Shown: piece by piece, positions 1 to 8,918 of the stretch
Layout of the letters: each line of letters opens with the position of its first letter
Numbering within the stretch: position 1 is the first letter of the stretch
Origin: CAYUXF01 sp964448755
GTDB lineage: Bacteria; Margulisbacteria; Termititenacia; Termititenacales; CAYUXF01
Length of the DNA: 34,764 nucleotides
NCBI GenBank assembly: GCA_964448755.1
Contig: CAYUXF010000010.1
Location: forward strand, 1-34,764
Direction: 5' to 3'
The notes under the pieces: generated by a model
Databases searched by the model: none
What the model saw: the letters and a program-made list of their open reading frames with translations, nothing else
Told to the model about the DNA's origin: nothing
Made by a program: the position numbers and the translations under genes

Positions 1-54
1 ATGGATCTGAAAATAGTAGTAAAAACAATTCCCGCTATGTTAAAAGGCTACTAA
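1..54 (+). CDS. Priming sugar transferase, C-terminal end only (partial)
   Basis: An open frame runs from the window edge to a TAA at 52-54 and encodes MDLKIVVKTIPAMLKGY. This resembles the extreme C-terminus of bacterial sugar transferases (WcaJ/EpsB/PssY type), which typically end in a block like LDLKI..KTI..VL.G. Those inner-membrane enzymes load the first sugar phosphate onto undecaprenyl phosphate, the step missing from the adjacent glycan operon, so the context fits. Only 17 residues are visible and the M is probably internal. Its stop overlaps the stop of the convergent minus-strand gene by four bases (CTAA). The family call rests on a short tail match and is tentative. Confidence 0.5.
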   Translation: MDLKIVVKTIPAMLKGY

Positions 55-302
55 TATTTTTTAAGATCAACCTGGAACTGCATCAGTTTTTTATCTTCAC
101 GGACCCGCCGCCAGTTGTCTTTAATAAGATCAAAACCTTTTAATTGCGAACTATCTTGTTCGGAATAGCTGCCGCGATAACCCTCAACATATTTACTGTG
201 AGAACCGTCACTGCCAACAATAAAAATACCAAAAACAACATATGTTAGCACCAGTATCATTATTAAGATTAGCATATTACCGGTCGATTTTTTTGCCGCC
301 AT
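51..302 (-). CDS. Small single-pass membrane protein, unknown function
   Basis: 83 residues. A short basic N-terminus (MAAKKS) is followed by one strongly hydrophobic segment at about residues 10-30, then a charged, tyrosine-rich tail. This predicts a bitopic inner-membrane protein or an uncleaved signal anchor; there is no lipobox. The ATG at 302 has a good ribosome binding site (GGAGGG, about 4 bases upstream). It is the last gene of the glycan operon, 17 bp after the bimodular glycosyltransferase, and ends convergently with the sugar-transferase fragment. I do not recognise the family. Its position suggests a role connected with glycan assembly, but that is inference only. Confidence 0.6.
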   Translation of the reverse strand: MAAKKSTGNMLILIMILVLTYVVFGIFIVGSDGSHSKYVEGYRGSYSEQDSSQLKGFDLIKDNWRRVREDKKLMQFQVDLKKY

Positions 303-319
303 AAAACCCTCCAGAATTA

Positions 320-2545
320 TTATAGATCTTTTATTAAGTTATCCCAATTATACTTTTCTGTTTTGGCCAGCCAGGTTTGCTGCCATTTTAATTTCTGCAC
401 TTTCAATAATTTATCTAAAATATCCTCAGGCTCTCTTTGGGCAATTAACATGTTTGGCAAACTGATTTGTTTTAAATTTTGGGCCGCTAAAGCGACTATC
501 ATTTTTTTTGCAGCAGTATATTCCATTACTTTTAACGGGATCGTCTTATTTCTGAATTCATCATCCACGGCGGACTGAATACCGGCATCAATTAAAAAAT
601 AGATCTCTGGTATTTTTTCTGCCGGCAAAGCGCCAAGATATTTAATATTACCTGGTAGCTTTTGGACAAGATCTTCATTGTAAACTTTGCCGGCAATTAC
701 TAAACAGGTATTTTTTAATTGCCCGGCATATTTTTTAAAAACATTAATAATTTCTTCTAAACCAGACCATTCACCATGATTGCCGATCAAACCAAAAACA
801 TATTTTTTATCAAGGCCATATTTTTCTTTAAGCTGCTGCACAGAAAAATTATTAGCGGCAAAATAGGCACCATTCAGCAGAACACTGCTCTTTTTAGCGT
901 ATTGAGAATATTTGTTTTTTAAAGCCGGACTGACAAACAAAAGCTTATCGGCCTTGGCCATCTCTCCATCAATATACTTGAGCATTTTAGTCGCCAACTC
1001 TTGAGAGCCACGGCGTCCGTTCTGGCCAGTATAAGCAACATGGTCATCCACAAGATCATAAATATACTCAATAGCATTATTGTTTATTTTATAATAAAGA
1101 AAAGCGGCATTAATAACCACTTCTATTTTTACATTATTTATAAATTTATTTACTTGCCTGCTATTAAAAACCGTTGCCAAATAAACAGGGTAAATCAAAC
1201 GCGGTAAAAATATCTTTTTAACTCCGTAATAATACTCTGTTTTTTTTCTTCTTAACAATTCTTTAAACAAATAAAAAATATTGGCTATAGAAATAGTATA
1301 TTTTTTTTCATTTCGTTGCCCCCAGTATAACAAAGAAACATCTTCGCCGCGGCGCACCAGCGCTCTGGCAATCTCTTCGGTCCTGGTCCGATTATTTTCT
1401 TTTACTAAATGCGGAATTAATAAATATTTTTTTTGACTCAGTAATTTTAAATAAATATTTTCTAATAATTTTACATTTTTGCTAAAAGAATATTTCTCTA
1501 CTTTTAGCAAGCCATTATAAATAATTTCTTGTCTTAAGTTATTATCTTTTAAGATCAAATCAATGGCCTGGCGCAGTGCGTTAACATCTCGAGCGGGAAC
1601 CACCAAACCGTTCTTTTTATTTTCAATTAACTCTTCTGAGCCATCCGTAGCAAAAGTAACTATGGGCACTTTACAAGACATCGCCTCAAGGTAAACCAGT
1701 CCAAAAGCCTCTGTAATAGAAGTATGCACAAAGCAATCGGCAATTTTCAACAAGGCCATTAATTCATCTGGGTTAACATAGGGAATATTGATAATATTTT
1801 TTTGTTCTTTTACCTTGCAACCAACAATAATATATTTTTCTTTTTTGCTAATAATTTTTTTAAAATACTGCCAGCCCTTGAGCCAGGGGGAAACACCAAT
1901 AAACAAAATAACTTTATCTTCATCCTTTAACCCCAAATAACGGCGATCATAAATTGTCTTTTTCTTTTTGTTTTTTTCTTTTTCTATGGCATTGGGAACA
2001 AGCGCGGCATACAAACCATAGTAATTATTAAGTTTTTTTTGAATGCCTGAAGAAACAACGGTCAACATATCTATTTTACAATATGCTTTTTTCTCCCGTC
2101 GGGCAGAAAAATAAAAATAAATTAATGTTCCGATATATTTAAAAAACTGAATTTTTCTGTTAAAAATTTCTTTTTTTAGCTCATCTAAAACCGCTTTATT
2201 CAAACCATGCAGTGTTGCTATCGTTTTGATATTTTTTTTCTTCAACCATTTAGACAAAATAGCGACATCGCAAATAGCATCAAGGCCGTGCACGTGAATA
2301 ATATCTATGCTATTGGTTCTTAAAATATTTGTTATTTTTCTTTTTAAAAGCAAGGGTGAAATAAGGAGATCAAATTTCCGCACTAATTTAGGGAAACCAT
2401 TTAAGTAACCGTTTAAGCCATAGCCATAAATGACCTTGGTTTTAAATTTCTGCTTATCAAAATTATTTAAAAAACCACTGAGAATGTTATTAATACCGCC
2501 GGCACGGCCCTCTACAGTGCCAGTAATTTGCAAAACATTGATCAT
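320..2545 (-). CDS. Bimodular GT4 glycosyltransferase (two GT-B domains fused)
   Basis: 741 residues, about twice the usual GT4 length. Module 1 (about 1-370) starts with a Gly-rich nucleotide-fold entry (EGRAGGINNIL) and has the EX7E donor motif at E279 and E287 in EAFGLVYLEAMSCKVP, typical of retaining GT4 enzymes. Module 2 (about 373-741) begins a second Rossmann-like fold (KYLLIPHLVKENNRTRTEEIA) and ends with PLKVMEYTAAKKMIV. It keeps one glutamate but lacks a clear EX7E pair, so it may be a divergent or acceptor-binding module. It should act on the cytoplasmic face, building the repeat unit. The start overlaps the upstream gene by four bases (ATGA), indicating translational coupling. Confidence 0.85.
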   Translation of the reverse strand: MINVLQITGTVEGRAGGINNILSGFLNNFDKQKFKTKVIYGYGLNGYLNGFPKLVRKFDLLISPLLLKRKITNILRTNSIDIIHVHGLDAICDVAILSKWLKKKNIKTIATLHGLNKAVLDELKKEIFNRKIQFFKYIGTLIYFYFSARREKKAYCKIDMLTVVSSGIQKKLNNYYGLYAALVPNAIEKEKNKKKKTIYDRRYLGLKDEDKVILFIGVSPWLKGWQYFKKIISKKEKYIIVGCKVKEQKNIINIPYVNPDELMALLKIADCFVHTSITEAFGLVYLEAMSCKVPIVTFATDGSEELIENKKNGLVVPARDVNALRQAIDLILKDNNLRQEIIYNGLLKVEKYSFSKNVKLLENIYLKLLSQKKYLLIPHLVKENNRTRTEEIARALVRRGEDVSLLYWGQRNEKKYTISIANIFYLFKELLRRKKTEYYYGVKKIFLPRLIYPVYLATVFNSRQVNKFINNVKIEVVINAAFLYYKINNNAIEYIYDLVDDHVAYTGQNGRRGSQELATKMLKYIDGEMAKADKLLFVSPALKNKYSQYAKKSSVLLNGAYFAANNFSVQQLKEKYGLDKKYVFGLIGNHGEWSGLEEIINVFKKYAGQLKNTCLVIAGKVYNEDLVQKLPGNIKYLGALPAEKIPEIYFLIDAGIQSAVDDEFRNKTIPLKVMEYTAAKKMIVALAAQNLKQISLPNMLIAQREPEDILDKLLKVQKLKWQQTWLAKTEKYNWDNLIKDL

Positions 2546-3588
2546 TTTAAAACTTCCTCATAAATTAACGCTATCTCTTCTTTCATTTTATTTAAAGAAA
2601 AAAACTCTGCTTTTTTTCTGGCAGCCAATGAATAATTAATATACTTTTTTTTATTTTGATATAAATTCTCTATAAAAACTTTGGCTTTGATCAACTCTTT
2701 TTCATTACTCAGCAAAAACCCCTCTTTTTTACTAATTATTTCTGGCACTGCTCCGCTATTAAAAGCTATTACCGGCAAACCGGCAAAAAGAGCCTCAACA
2801 AGAACCAAGCCAAACGGTTCTGCCTGAGCAGGCAAAAAGAACAAAGAATTTTTTTGTAAAAAATCAAAAATATTTTTCTGATAGCCAATAAATTTTACAT
2901 TAGCAGGAGCTTTGACTTTTAATTTATTTAAAAGAGCCCCAGCGCCAACAACTAAAAAATGATACTCCGGCAGCATAGCCGCCAGGTCAAGAATAAGAAA
3001 AGGTCTTTTTTCTTTTTCTAACCGGCAAACAGTTATGATCTTTTTTTGCGGCGATCTTTTTGTCATTTTCATTTCAGGAAAAGCTATCCCGTTATAGACT
3101 AATTGTATCTTTTTAGGCGCCACTTCGCCGCGACGCAAGATAGCACTTTTGACGACACCGGAAATAGCAATAACTTTGTCAAAACTATTGAATATTTTTT
3201 TATAAATAATTTTTTTTATTAAATAAATTTTAGACTTAGTATACGCCGGATCAATAAAATGCTGTGTATAGACCAATTTTATTGGCGGCCAGGCTCTTTT
3301 TAATTGCCAGCCAATTACAGCTGCTTTACCTAAATGCGCATGCACAATTTGAATATTTTTTTTAATTATTATCTTTTTAAATTCATTAAAATTATTATAA
3401 ACATAGTAATTCACTTTATTCTGGCGTAAATATTTCTCGTATTCTGGCGCCTTATTAATAACAACTAGAGAATGGCTATCAGCCAGAGAAGCAATATAAC
3501 GCTGAATGCCTGCAACCTCATTGGCCGCGCCCAGCAAAAGATGGCAAACCAGAATATTTTTATTTGATTTCATTTTTATTTTTTCCAT
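2542..3588 (-). CDS. GT4 family glycosyltransferase
   Basis: 348 residues, the normal length for a GT4 enzyme. The N-terminal half carries the acceptor-side fold (NILVCHLLLGAANEVAGIQRYIA). The C-terminal half carries the EX7E motif in PAQAEPFGLVLVEALFAGLPV, followed by GAVPEII. It probably transfers a sugar from a nucleotide donor to the lipid-linked repeat unit; donor and linkage cannot be read from sequence. Two start codons are possible: ATG at 3588 (29-bp overlap with the polymerase/ligase gene) or ATG at 3573 (14-bp overlap), the latter with GGATGGA about ten bases upstream. Neither is decisive. Confidence 0.85.
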   Translation of the reverse strand: MEKIKMKSNKNILVCHLLLGAANEVAGIQRYIASLADSHSLVVINKAPEYEKYLRQNKVNYYVYNNFNEFKKIIIKKNIQIVHAHLGKAAVIGWQLKRAWPPIKLVYTQHFIDPAYTKSKIYLIKKIIYKKIFNSFDKVIAISGVVKSAILRRGEVAPKKIQLVYNGIAFPEMKMTKRSPQKKIITVCRLEKEKRPFLILDLAAMLPEYHFLVVGAGALLNKLKVKAPANVKFIGYQKNIFDFLQKNSLFFLPAQAEPFGLVLVEALFAGLPVIAFNSGAVPEIISKKEGFLLSNEKELIKAKVFIENLYQNKKKYINYSLAARKKAEFFSLNKMKEEIALIYEEVLK

Positions 3589-4861
3589 CCGTCAAAAAAG
3601 CACCACGCTCTTTTAATAATACTATAAAAGATACCAGCAGCCAAAAATAAGAGCCGGTGCCGCGGACCCAAAAAACATCAAAAAAACCATGACCCAAGTA
3701 AGCAATTAGTGATGCGAACATCCCAATCTCATACCAGCGCAGTTCGGCATCTGCTTCCTGTTTTATTGTCTTGAAACAGTAAGCATAAATAGCTGCAAAT
3801 AAAACAAAAAAACAGATCAAGCCAATTATTCCTGTTTCGGCCGCTATTCTAAAGGCAATATTATGCGGATCTTCATGCTGATAATATTCATATTCCACAT
3901 GTTTTTTAGATAACTCCAAAAAGTTAGCATAGCCAATGCCTGTCAGCGGACTCTCTAAAAAACCTTTTTTAGAAATTTCCCACTGTTCTTTTCTAAAATC
4001 AAGTGTGTGTAAACTGGCCGCACTCTGCACAAAGGTAGACGGCATTACTATAATAGCCACAGAAAGTGCTAAAAAAGCTAACGCCAAATTGCGCAAAAGA
4101 TCGCGCCGATAATAAAGCAATTCTACTATTAAAACACCTAGCGCCGCGCCAAACCAGGCACCGCGCGAGAGTGAAACAACTAGAGCGCCGCCAATAGTCG
4201 CCATCATAAAAAAATGGTAAAGCGAAGGATTGGCGCGCGAGTTCATGAACGCCAGCGGAAAGCTCAACGCCATTAAACCGCCCAGCGCATTTTTATGGAA
4301 ACCCAAATTATAAAGACCGTTAATATTACCCATTAAAAAATACAGGACCGCAAAAACAGCCAGAACAAAGGCACCGTAAACAGCTGTCCGCAATAAATTT
4401 TTAATTAAAATTTTACTAGTAATATTATTATAGATAACAATTAAGTAAATTGTAGTAAAAAAAAGATACTGGCCAATTTCTTTAATGGCATTGTCCATTT
4501 TTAGCGCGGCGCTCAGCGAAGCAACTAAGGCCATCAAAAAAATTAAAATAAAAACATAAAAGTTTGGGAACTTGATCTTTTTTTTATTTAAGATCGAGGA
4601 GAGCAACCAAAAAATAAAGATCAACAAAACTGTCGCATCACTGCCGGCAATTCTAAAAGGGCCGATCATCGCATAGTTGGGAATGAAGATCGCCAGGATC
4701 ATTATATAATAAGCCAACCCTCTATAGCGCAATAACAAATAGACCGCCAAAACAGCAACTGCCGGTAAAAGGACCGGATTATTGTACTGGGTATAATTTA
4801 TAGCCACTGCCGCCACTAGAGCCAGCAAAAAAACAAAAATTATTCTTAATTTTTTTTTCAT
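3560..4861 (-). CDS. O-antigen ligase / Wzy-type polymerase family membrane protein
   Basis: 433 residues with about ten to twelve hydrophobic segments throughout. The Wzy_C/WaaL signature region is present: LVVSLSRGAW (R233) and, in the large periplasmic loop, HEDPHNIAFRIAAETGIIG with H333, matching the conserved histidine-asparagine of the family. Members either polymerise lipid-linked repeats or ligate glycan to lipid A core. No other polymerase candidate is visible in the operon, so a Wzy role is the better guess here. The gene overlaps the upstream GT2 start by four bases. Ligase and polymerase cannot be separated by sequence alone. Confidence 0.85.
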   Translation of the reverse strand: MKKKLRIIFVFLLALVAAVAINYTQYNNPVLLPAVAVLAVYLLLRYRGLAYYIMILAIFIPNYAMIGPFRIAGSDATVLLIFIFWLLSSILNKKKIKFPNFYVFILIFLMALVASLSAALKMDNAIKEIGQYLFFTTIYLIVIYNNITSKILIKNLLRTAVYGAFVLAVFAVLYFLMGNINGLYNLGFHKNALGGLMALSFPLAFMNSRANPSLYHFFMMATIGGALVVSLSRGAWFGAALGVLIVELLYYRRDLLRNLALAFLALSVAIIVMPSTFVQSAASLHTLDFRKEQWEISKKGFLESPLTGIGYANFLELSKKHVEYEYYQHEDPHNIAFRIAAETGIIGLICFFVLFAAIYAYCFKTIKQEADAELRWYEIGMFASLIAYLGHGFFDVFWVRGTGSYFWLLVSFIVLLKERGAFLTDGKNKNEIK

Positions 4862-5739
4862 TTAAAAATACTCTGCCCATAAAAAGAAGCCAGTTTTAAA
4901 TAAATGCTTCTTTTGGTCTTAAGAAAAAAACAAAATATTGATCTAATAAAATTACTCAAAAATAAAATAAAAAAAGCCAGCCGCGGCCAGAAAATATTTT
5001 TTTTAATATATAAGTTTTTGCTCTCTAAAAAAACACTTTTTATATTTAATAATTTATCGGCCGAACCGCCGCCTAAATGAATGATCTTAGCGTCAGGATA
5101 AAACAAAATATCTTTACCCTGTTTTTTTACCCGCAGGCAGAGATCACTCTCTTCCGCATACATAAAAAACCGTTCATCAAACCCGCCCAGTTTTTTAAAT
5201 AGAGCGGCGGGCATCAGCAAAAAAGCTCCTATTACAAAATCTACTTTTTTTTCTCGGTCGTGTTTAAAATAACGGTAATCATTAAATAATTTTAAGTTCG
5301 GCAAAAAAAAGAGTTCCGCAAAGAACAGGCGTAATGAAGGAAAACGATAAACAGAGCGCTGTAAGGTTTTGTCTTTATTCAAGATCTTAGAACCTAAAAC
5401 TCCTATTTGGCGGTCGCGCTTAATTCTGGCTAAAGCTTTTTCAATAGTGTCCGGATAAATTAAGGTATCGTTATTTAAAAATAATAAATATTTACCCTGC
5501 GCCTTTTTAGCCGCCAGGTTATTGCCGCCGGCAAACCCTAAATTTTTTTCAGCTTGCAGATATTTAACCTGCGGATATTTTTTCTTAATTATTTTTGCGC
5601 TGTTATCTTGTGAATTATTATCAAGTACCAGCACTTCAAAACTAACAGCTGCCTGTGAAGAAAAAACTGCCTTAAGACAATCTATAGTTAATTTTGGCTT
5701 ACGATAATTAATAATTATTATCGAAAGTTCTTTTTTCAT
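4858..5739 (-). CDS. GT2 family glycosyltransferase (rhamnosyltransferase-like)
   Basis: 293 residues with a GT-A fold start (ELSIIIINYRKPKLTIDCL). Nucleotide-binding features VLVLDNNSQDNS and NLGFAGGNNLAAK are followed by LLFLNNDTLI, the NND form that replaces DXD in WbbL-type enzymes. FFMYAEESDLCLRVKKQG supplies the acidic catalytic region. The C-terminus contains a hydrophobic stretch (LAFFILFLSNFI) that may anchor it to the membrane. The family includes dTDP-rhamnose transferases, but the donor is not provable here. It overlaps both neighbours by four bases. Confidence 0.87.
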   Translation of the reverse strand: MKKELSIIIINYRKPKLTIDCLKAVFSSQAAVSFEVLVLDNNSQDNSAKIIKKKYPQVKYLQAEKNLGFAGGNNLAAKKAQGKYLLFLNNDTLIYPDTIEKALARIKRDRQIGVLGSKILNKDKTLQRSVYRFPSLRLFFAELFFLPNLKLFNDYRYFKHDREKKVDFVIGAFLLMPAALFKKLGGFDERFFMYAEESDLCLRVKKQGKDILFYPDAKIIHLGGGSADKLLNIKSVFLESKNLYIKKNIFWPRLAFFILFLSNFIRSIFCFFLKTKRSIYLKLASFYGQSIFK

Positions 5740-6236
5740 TTTTTTATTTTTCTGGCAGGGATCCCGCCGTAGACAGCACCTTTTTCCGCTAGGCTTTTTG
5801 CCACAACAGCATTGGCGCCTACCACTACATTGTCGGCAAGTTTAACAGCACCAAAAACTTTGGCACCAGCATAGAGCGTTACACTATTGCCAAGTACCGG
5901 CATTTTTTCTGTGGTCCATTCTCCCTTTGAGCCTATCGTCACGCCCTGATATAAAGAACAATTTTTGCCGATCTTAACCCCGGCAGCTATTACGAGACCA
6001 TAGCCATGAACGATCCGACAGCCGCCGGCTATTTCGGCCCGCCAGTGAATATCTATACCGTAAAGAATTTGAATAATTCGGCTCAACAAAAAAGAGATTG
6101 GTGTTAAAATTTTTGCCTTAGACAGACAATAGCCTATTCTATAAGCCAGCATAGCATGAAAACCTTTACTAAAAAGCACTACCGTTAGAGGATTGGCATA
6201 CTGAGAATAAACTTTAAGGTCTTTAAAAATATTCAT
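5736..6236 (-). CDS. CysE-like hexapeptide-repeat O-acetyltransferase
   Basis: 166 residues. After a helical N-terminus of about 60 residues comes a left-handed beta-helix of hexapeptide repeats similar to serine acetyltransferase, including RIVHGYGLVIAAGVKIG, which carries the catalytic-type histidine (H77), and a GGIPARKIKK tail. It is much shorter than housekeeping CysE (about 270 residues) and lacks the full N-terminal helical domain. With its place among glycosyltransferases, this favours acetylation of a sugar in the repeat unit over cysteine synthesis. It overlaps both neighbouring genes by four bases. Confidence 0.8.
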   Translation of the reverse strand: MNIFKDLKVYSQYANPLTVVLFSKGFHAMLAYRIGYCLSKAKILTPISFLLSRIIQILYGIDIHWRAEIAGGCRIVHGYGLVIAAGVKIGKNCSLYQGVTIGSKGEWTTEKMPVLGNSVTLYAGAKVFGAVKLADNVVVGANAVVAKSLAEKGAVYGGIPARKIKK

Positions 6237-6769
6237 GCCTTTCTCCCTTTCTTAATTAATTGCGCTGGATTTCCGGCCACAATACTTGCAGCAGCAATAT
6301 CTTTAGTTACTACCGAGTTGGCGCCAACAACGGCATTATTTCCTATAGAGATACCTTTAATAACAGTTGATTTAGCCGCCAACCAAACGTTATGGCCTAT
6401 TTTTACCGGTGCAATAATATCGCCGTTTTTAACCAGTGTGCGGTTATTGGCCTTGTAATTATGATCGTGATCGCGAATAGAAACATATTCAGCAATTAAA
6501 CTGTTTTGACCTATTTCCAGGCTTTTTTTAACAGCAATAGTCGCACCATGGCCAATAAAAACATTGCCAGCAATTAACAGTTCCGCATTTTGATAAACCG
6601 CTATCACAGAATTTTTTCTGATCTGAACACCTTTACCCAAAACAAGCTTGGAGTTTTTTTCTAAAATAAATTCGACTTGATTATCTATTTTACAAAAACC
6701 TTTTACTACAACACGCCGATTTAAAAATAATTTAAACCAATTTTTTAACCAGGTGATCTTTTTTAGCAT
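6233..6769 (-). CDS. Maltose O-acetyltransferase/WbbJ-like hexapeptide acyltransferase
   Basis: 178 residues made almost entirely of hexapeptide repeats. The segment LIAEYVSIRDHDHNY contains the conserved catalytic histidine region of the galactoside/maltose acetyltransferase branch (SIRDHDH). It is followed by PVKIGHNVWLAAKSTVIKG and the typical closing AGNPAQLIKK. These are soluble trimeric acetyl-CoA enzymes that O-acetylate sugars. It is the second acetyltransferase in a row, so the exported glycan is probably acetylated at more than one position. The coding region overlaps the upstream glycosyltransferase by seven bases. Confidence 0.82.
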   Translation of the reverse strand: MLKKITWLKNWFKLFLNRRVVVKGFCKIDNQVEFILEKNSKLVLGKGVQIRKNSVIAVYQNAELLIAGNVFIGHGATIAVKKSLEIGQNSLIAEYVSIRDHDHNYKANNRTLVKNGDIIAPVKIGHNVWLAAKSTVIKGISIGNNAVVGANSVVTKDIAAASIVAGNPAQLIKKGRKA

Positions 6770-7779
6770 ATTACCCCCCGTAAATAATTATAACGTTTAT
6801 CCCAGCTGTTTTCACGGGCATATTTTAATCTTAATTTATAATTAACAGTTATTTTTTTTAATAAAACTTTATTTATTGACAGTAAAAAATCATTTTTGTT
6901 TTTTGCTAAATAAAAAACATCGGCCAGATCTTTAAAACCACTTACTTGGGTCGCAATTACCGGCTTATCCGACAAAAGATATTCATATTGTTTAATAGGG
7001 TCCAGGCTATTTACAAACGGCGTCACTAAATGAGGAACTACTAAAGCTTTAGCTTTGGCCATACAAAAAGGAATCTGCTTGTATGGTCTGGCGCCCCAGA
7101 GTTCAATATTTTTATATTTCTTTAAAATATTTAAAGTATTCTCAGAAAAAAATATCGGGCCAATAAAAACAAAACGTTCCTCTGGGTATTTTTTTGCCAA
7201 TGCCAATATCAAAGAAACATCCAAACGCTCTTCATGCAAACTGCCAGTATATAAAAAATATTCCTCTTTTACCCCTTTAGCAGCTATTGGCTGATAATCA
7301 ATGCCATTTCTGATCAAAAATAATTTTTTTTGATATTTTGCTCTAGTTTTTAATAATTTTTGAGAACAAACAATAACAATGTCTGCTTTTTGACAAAGCA
7401 GCTCATCTGCTTTTTTGGCTTTTTTATCGATCAAAGTCCAATCATCAGTTATATCATAAATGATCTTTGAAGCATTTAAAAAATATTTAGCCTGATCATT
7501 TATCCACAAAACATCTCTTGCAAAAAAACTTGTCTGTATTTTATAAAATATTTGATTGAACACACTAAAAAATCTTTCTGGAAAAAATTTATAAATATAT
7601 TTTATTTTTATGTTTTGATATTTAGTCAGTTTTTTAGAAAAAATTTTCCAGAAAGGTATCTCCGGTCCAGTAAAAGTTATAACAAAATCTTTTTGTAGCC
7701 GCACTGCCAAAAACTGATTACGGCGCCAGATCTCATCCCAATGCTCTAGTGATATAAATAATAATTTCTTTTTTTTCAT
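6763..7779 (-). CDS. Glycosyltransferase of the TuaH-like GT-B group
   Basis: 338 residues. The start KLLFISLEHWDEIWRRNQFLA and the segment KIIYDITDDWTLI match a group of GT4-like enzymes related to TuaH, in which a YD..DDW motif recurs. The C-terminal donor half is present (NGIDYQPIA, YTGSLHEERLD, FIGPIF), but the EX7E motif is replaced by LDPIKQYEYLLSDKPVIAT, which keeps a single glutamate. It probably adds one sugar to the repeat unit. It overlaps its upstream neighbour by four bases. The subfamily name comes from motif recall, not a search. Confidence 0.75.
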   Translation of the reverse strand: MKKKKLLFISLEHWDEIWRRNQFLAVRLQKDFVITFTGPEIPFWKIFSKKLTKYQNIKIKYIYKFFPERFFSVFNQIFYKIQTSFFARDVLWINDQAKYFLNASKIIYDITDDWTLIDKKAKKADELLCQKADIVIVCSQKLLKTRAKYQKKLFLIRNGIDYQPIAAKGVKEEYFLYTGSLHEERLDVSLILALAKKYPEERFVFIGPIFFSENTLNILKKYKNIELWGARPYKQIPFCMAKAKALVVPHLVTPFVNSLDPIKQYEYLLSDKPVIATQVSGFKDLADVFYLAKNKNDFLLSINKVLLKKITVNYKLRLKYARENSWDKRYNYLRGVIC

Positions 7780-8918
7780 TTTAAAGATAATACCTCTGAA
7801 TATATTTTTTCATATTGCTCGGCAATTTTCACCCAATCAAATTTTTGCACATAAGCAACACTGTTTTTTTCCAATTTTTGATAATTTTTTAACATCCACT
7901 CCAGTTTGGTCACAAAATCTTTTTGATTAAGCGGATCAAAAATTCTCCCAACTTGCGGCAGAACAAATTCTGAGGTACCGCCATATTTTGTTGCCAGAAC
8001 AGCTTTTCCAGCCGCCATTGCTTCTAAAGCCACAATACCAAAGGCCTCATAACGAGAAGGCAATACAACAAAAAGCGCACTCTTATAAAACTTAACACAA
8101 TCTTTTCTGTTTAATCTGCCTAGAAATTTAACCCTTGGTTTTAAAAAATTACTATCTTTAAGTATTTTCTTGAGCTCATTTAGATAGCCGCCGGCGCCGC
8201 CAATATACAAATTAATTTGCGGATGTTTTTCTGCTATTTGGCCAAAAGCCCTTAACAAAAGATCCTGCCCTTTATTTTCAGACAACCGCCCAATAGAGAA
8301 AATATATTGTTGTTTTAACAAAACGGTGTTTTTTTTAAATTCTTTTAGATCAACACCATTAAAAACCACTTTTTTCTTAATCTTCTTATCTTTACTGTAG
8401 CTCAACAATTCTTGCAAACTTTCAGCAGAACAAGCAGTTAAATAATCGGCTTTGGTCAGCATTTTCTTTAAAGCATAAGGAAAGAAAAAAGATCGCTGAT
8501 ATATTTTTTCATCATCGCCTTTTAACTCACCTTGCGTAGTGATAATAATTTTTACTTTCATTAACTTTTTAAGCCAAAAAAAATAATAAACATTATTGCC
8601 GTTACAAATAAGATGAATTATGTCCGGCGCATATTTTTTAACTAGTAAATACAACTTTAAAAGTTCTACCGGAAAGAAAAAAACAAACCTCAATAAGTTA
8701 TAGATTTTTTTTGCCGGTGTATAAAAATTAAAACGGTAGACCTTAATACCGTCAATTACTTCGCTGCGCCGGCTTTTTTGCGGACGAGAGGTAGCAACTA
8801 TTACCTCATGGTTTTTGGCTAAATAGGTAGCAGCCAGCTTAGCCGTCAACTCTTCTACTCCGCCCAGAGAAGGATAATAAGCGCTCGGCGCCAGCAATAT
8901 CTTTAATTTATTTTTCAT
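7776..8918 (-). CDS. GT4 family glycosyltransferase
   Basis: 380 residues. A classic GT4 N-terminus, APSAYYPSLGGVEELTAKLA, contains the glycine-rich loop. Then come a mid-protein FNGVDLKEF and SIGRLSENKGQDLLLRAF, and the EX7E motif in SRYEAFGIVALEAMAAGKAV with GGTSEFV after it. The donor is undefined; the family is mostly retaining and uses nucleotide sugars. Start and stop overlap the neighbouring glycosyltransferase genes by four bases each, so the three probably act on the same acceptor in sequence. Confidence 0.88.
   Translation of the reverse strand: MKNKLKILLAPSAYYPSLGGVEELTAKLAATYLAKNHEVIVATSRPQKSRRSEVIDGIKVYRFNFYTPAKKIYNLLRFVFFFPVELLKLYLLVKKYAPDIIHLICNGNNVYYFFWLKKLMKVKIIITTQGELKGDDEKIYQRSFFFPYALKKMLTKADYLTACSAESLQELLSYSKDKKIKKKVVFNGVDLKEFKKNTVLLKQQYIFSIGRLSENKGQDLLLRAFGQIAEKHPQINLYIGGAGGYLNELKKILKDSNFLKPRVKFLGRLNRKDCVKFYKSALFVVLPSRYEAFGIVALEAMAAGKAVLATKYGGTSEFVLPQVGRIFDPLNQKDFVTKLEWMLKNYQKLEKNSVAYVQKFDWVKIAEQYEKIYSEVLSLK

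Noticed and set aside
5736..6236. Housekeeping serine acetyltransferase (cysE)
   Set aside because: The protein lacks most of the N-terminal CysE domain and sits among glycan genes, so a sugar acetyltransferase is more likely.
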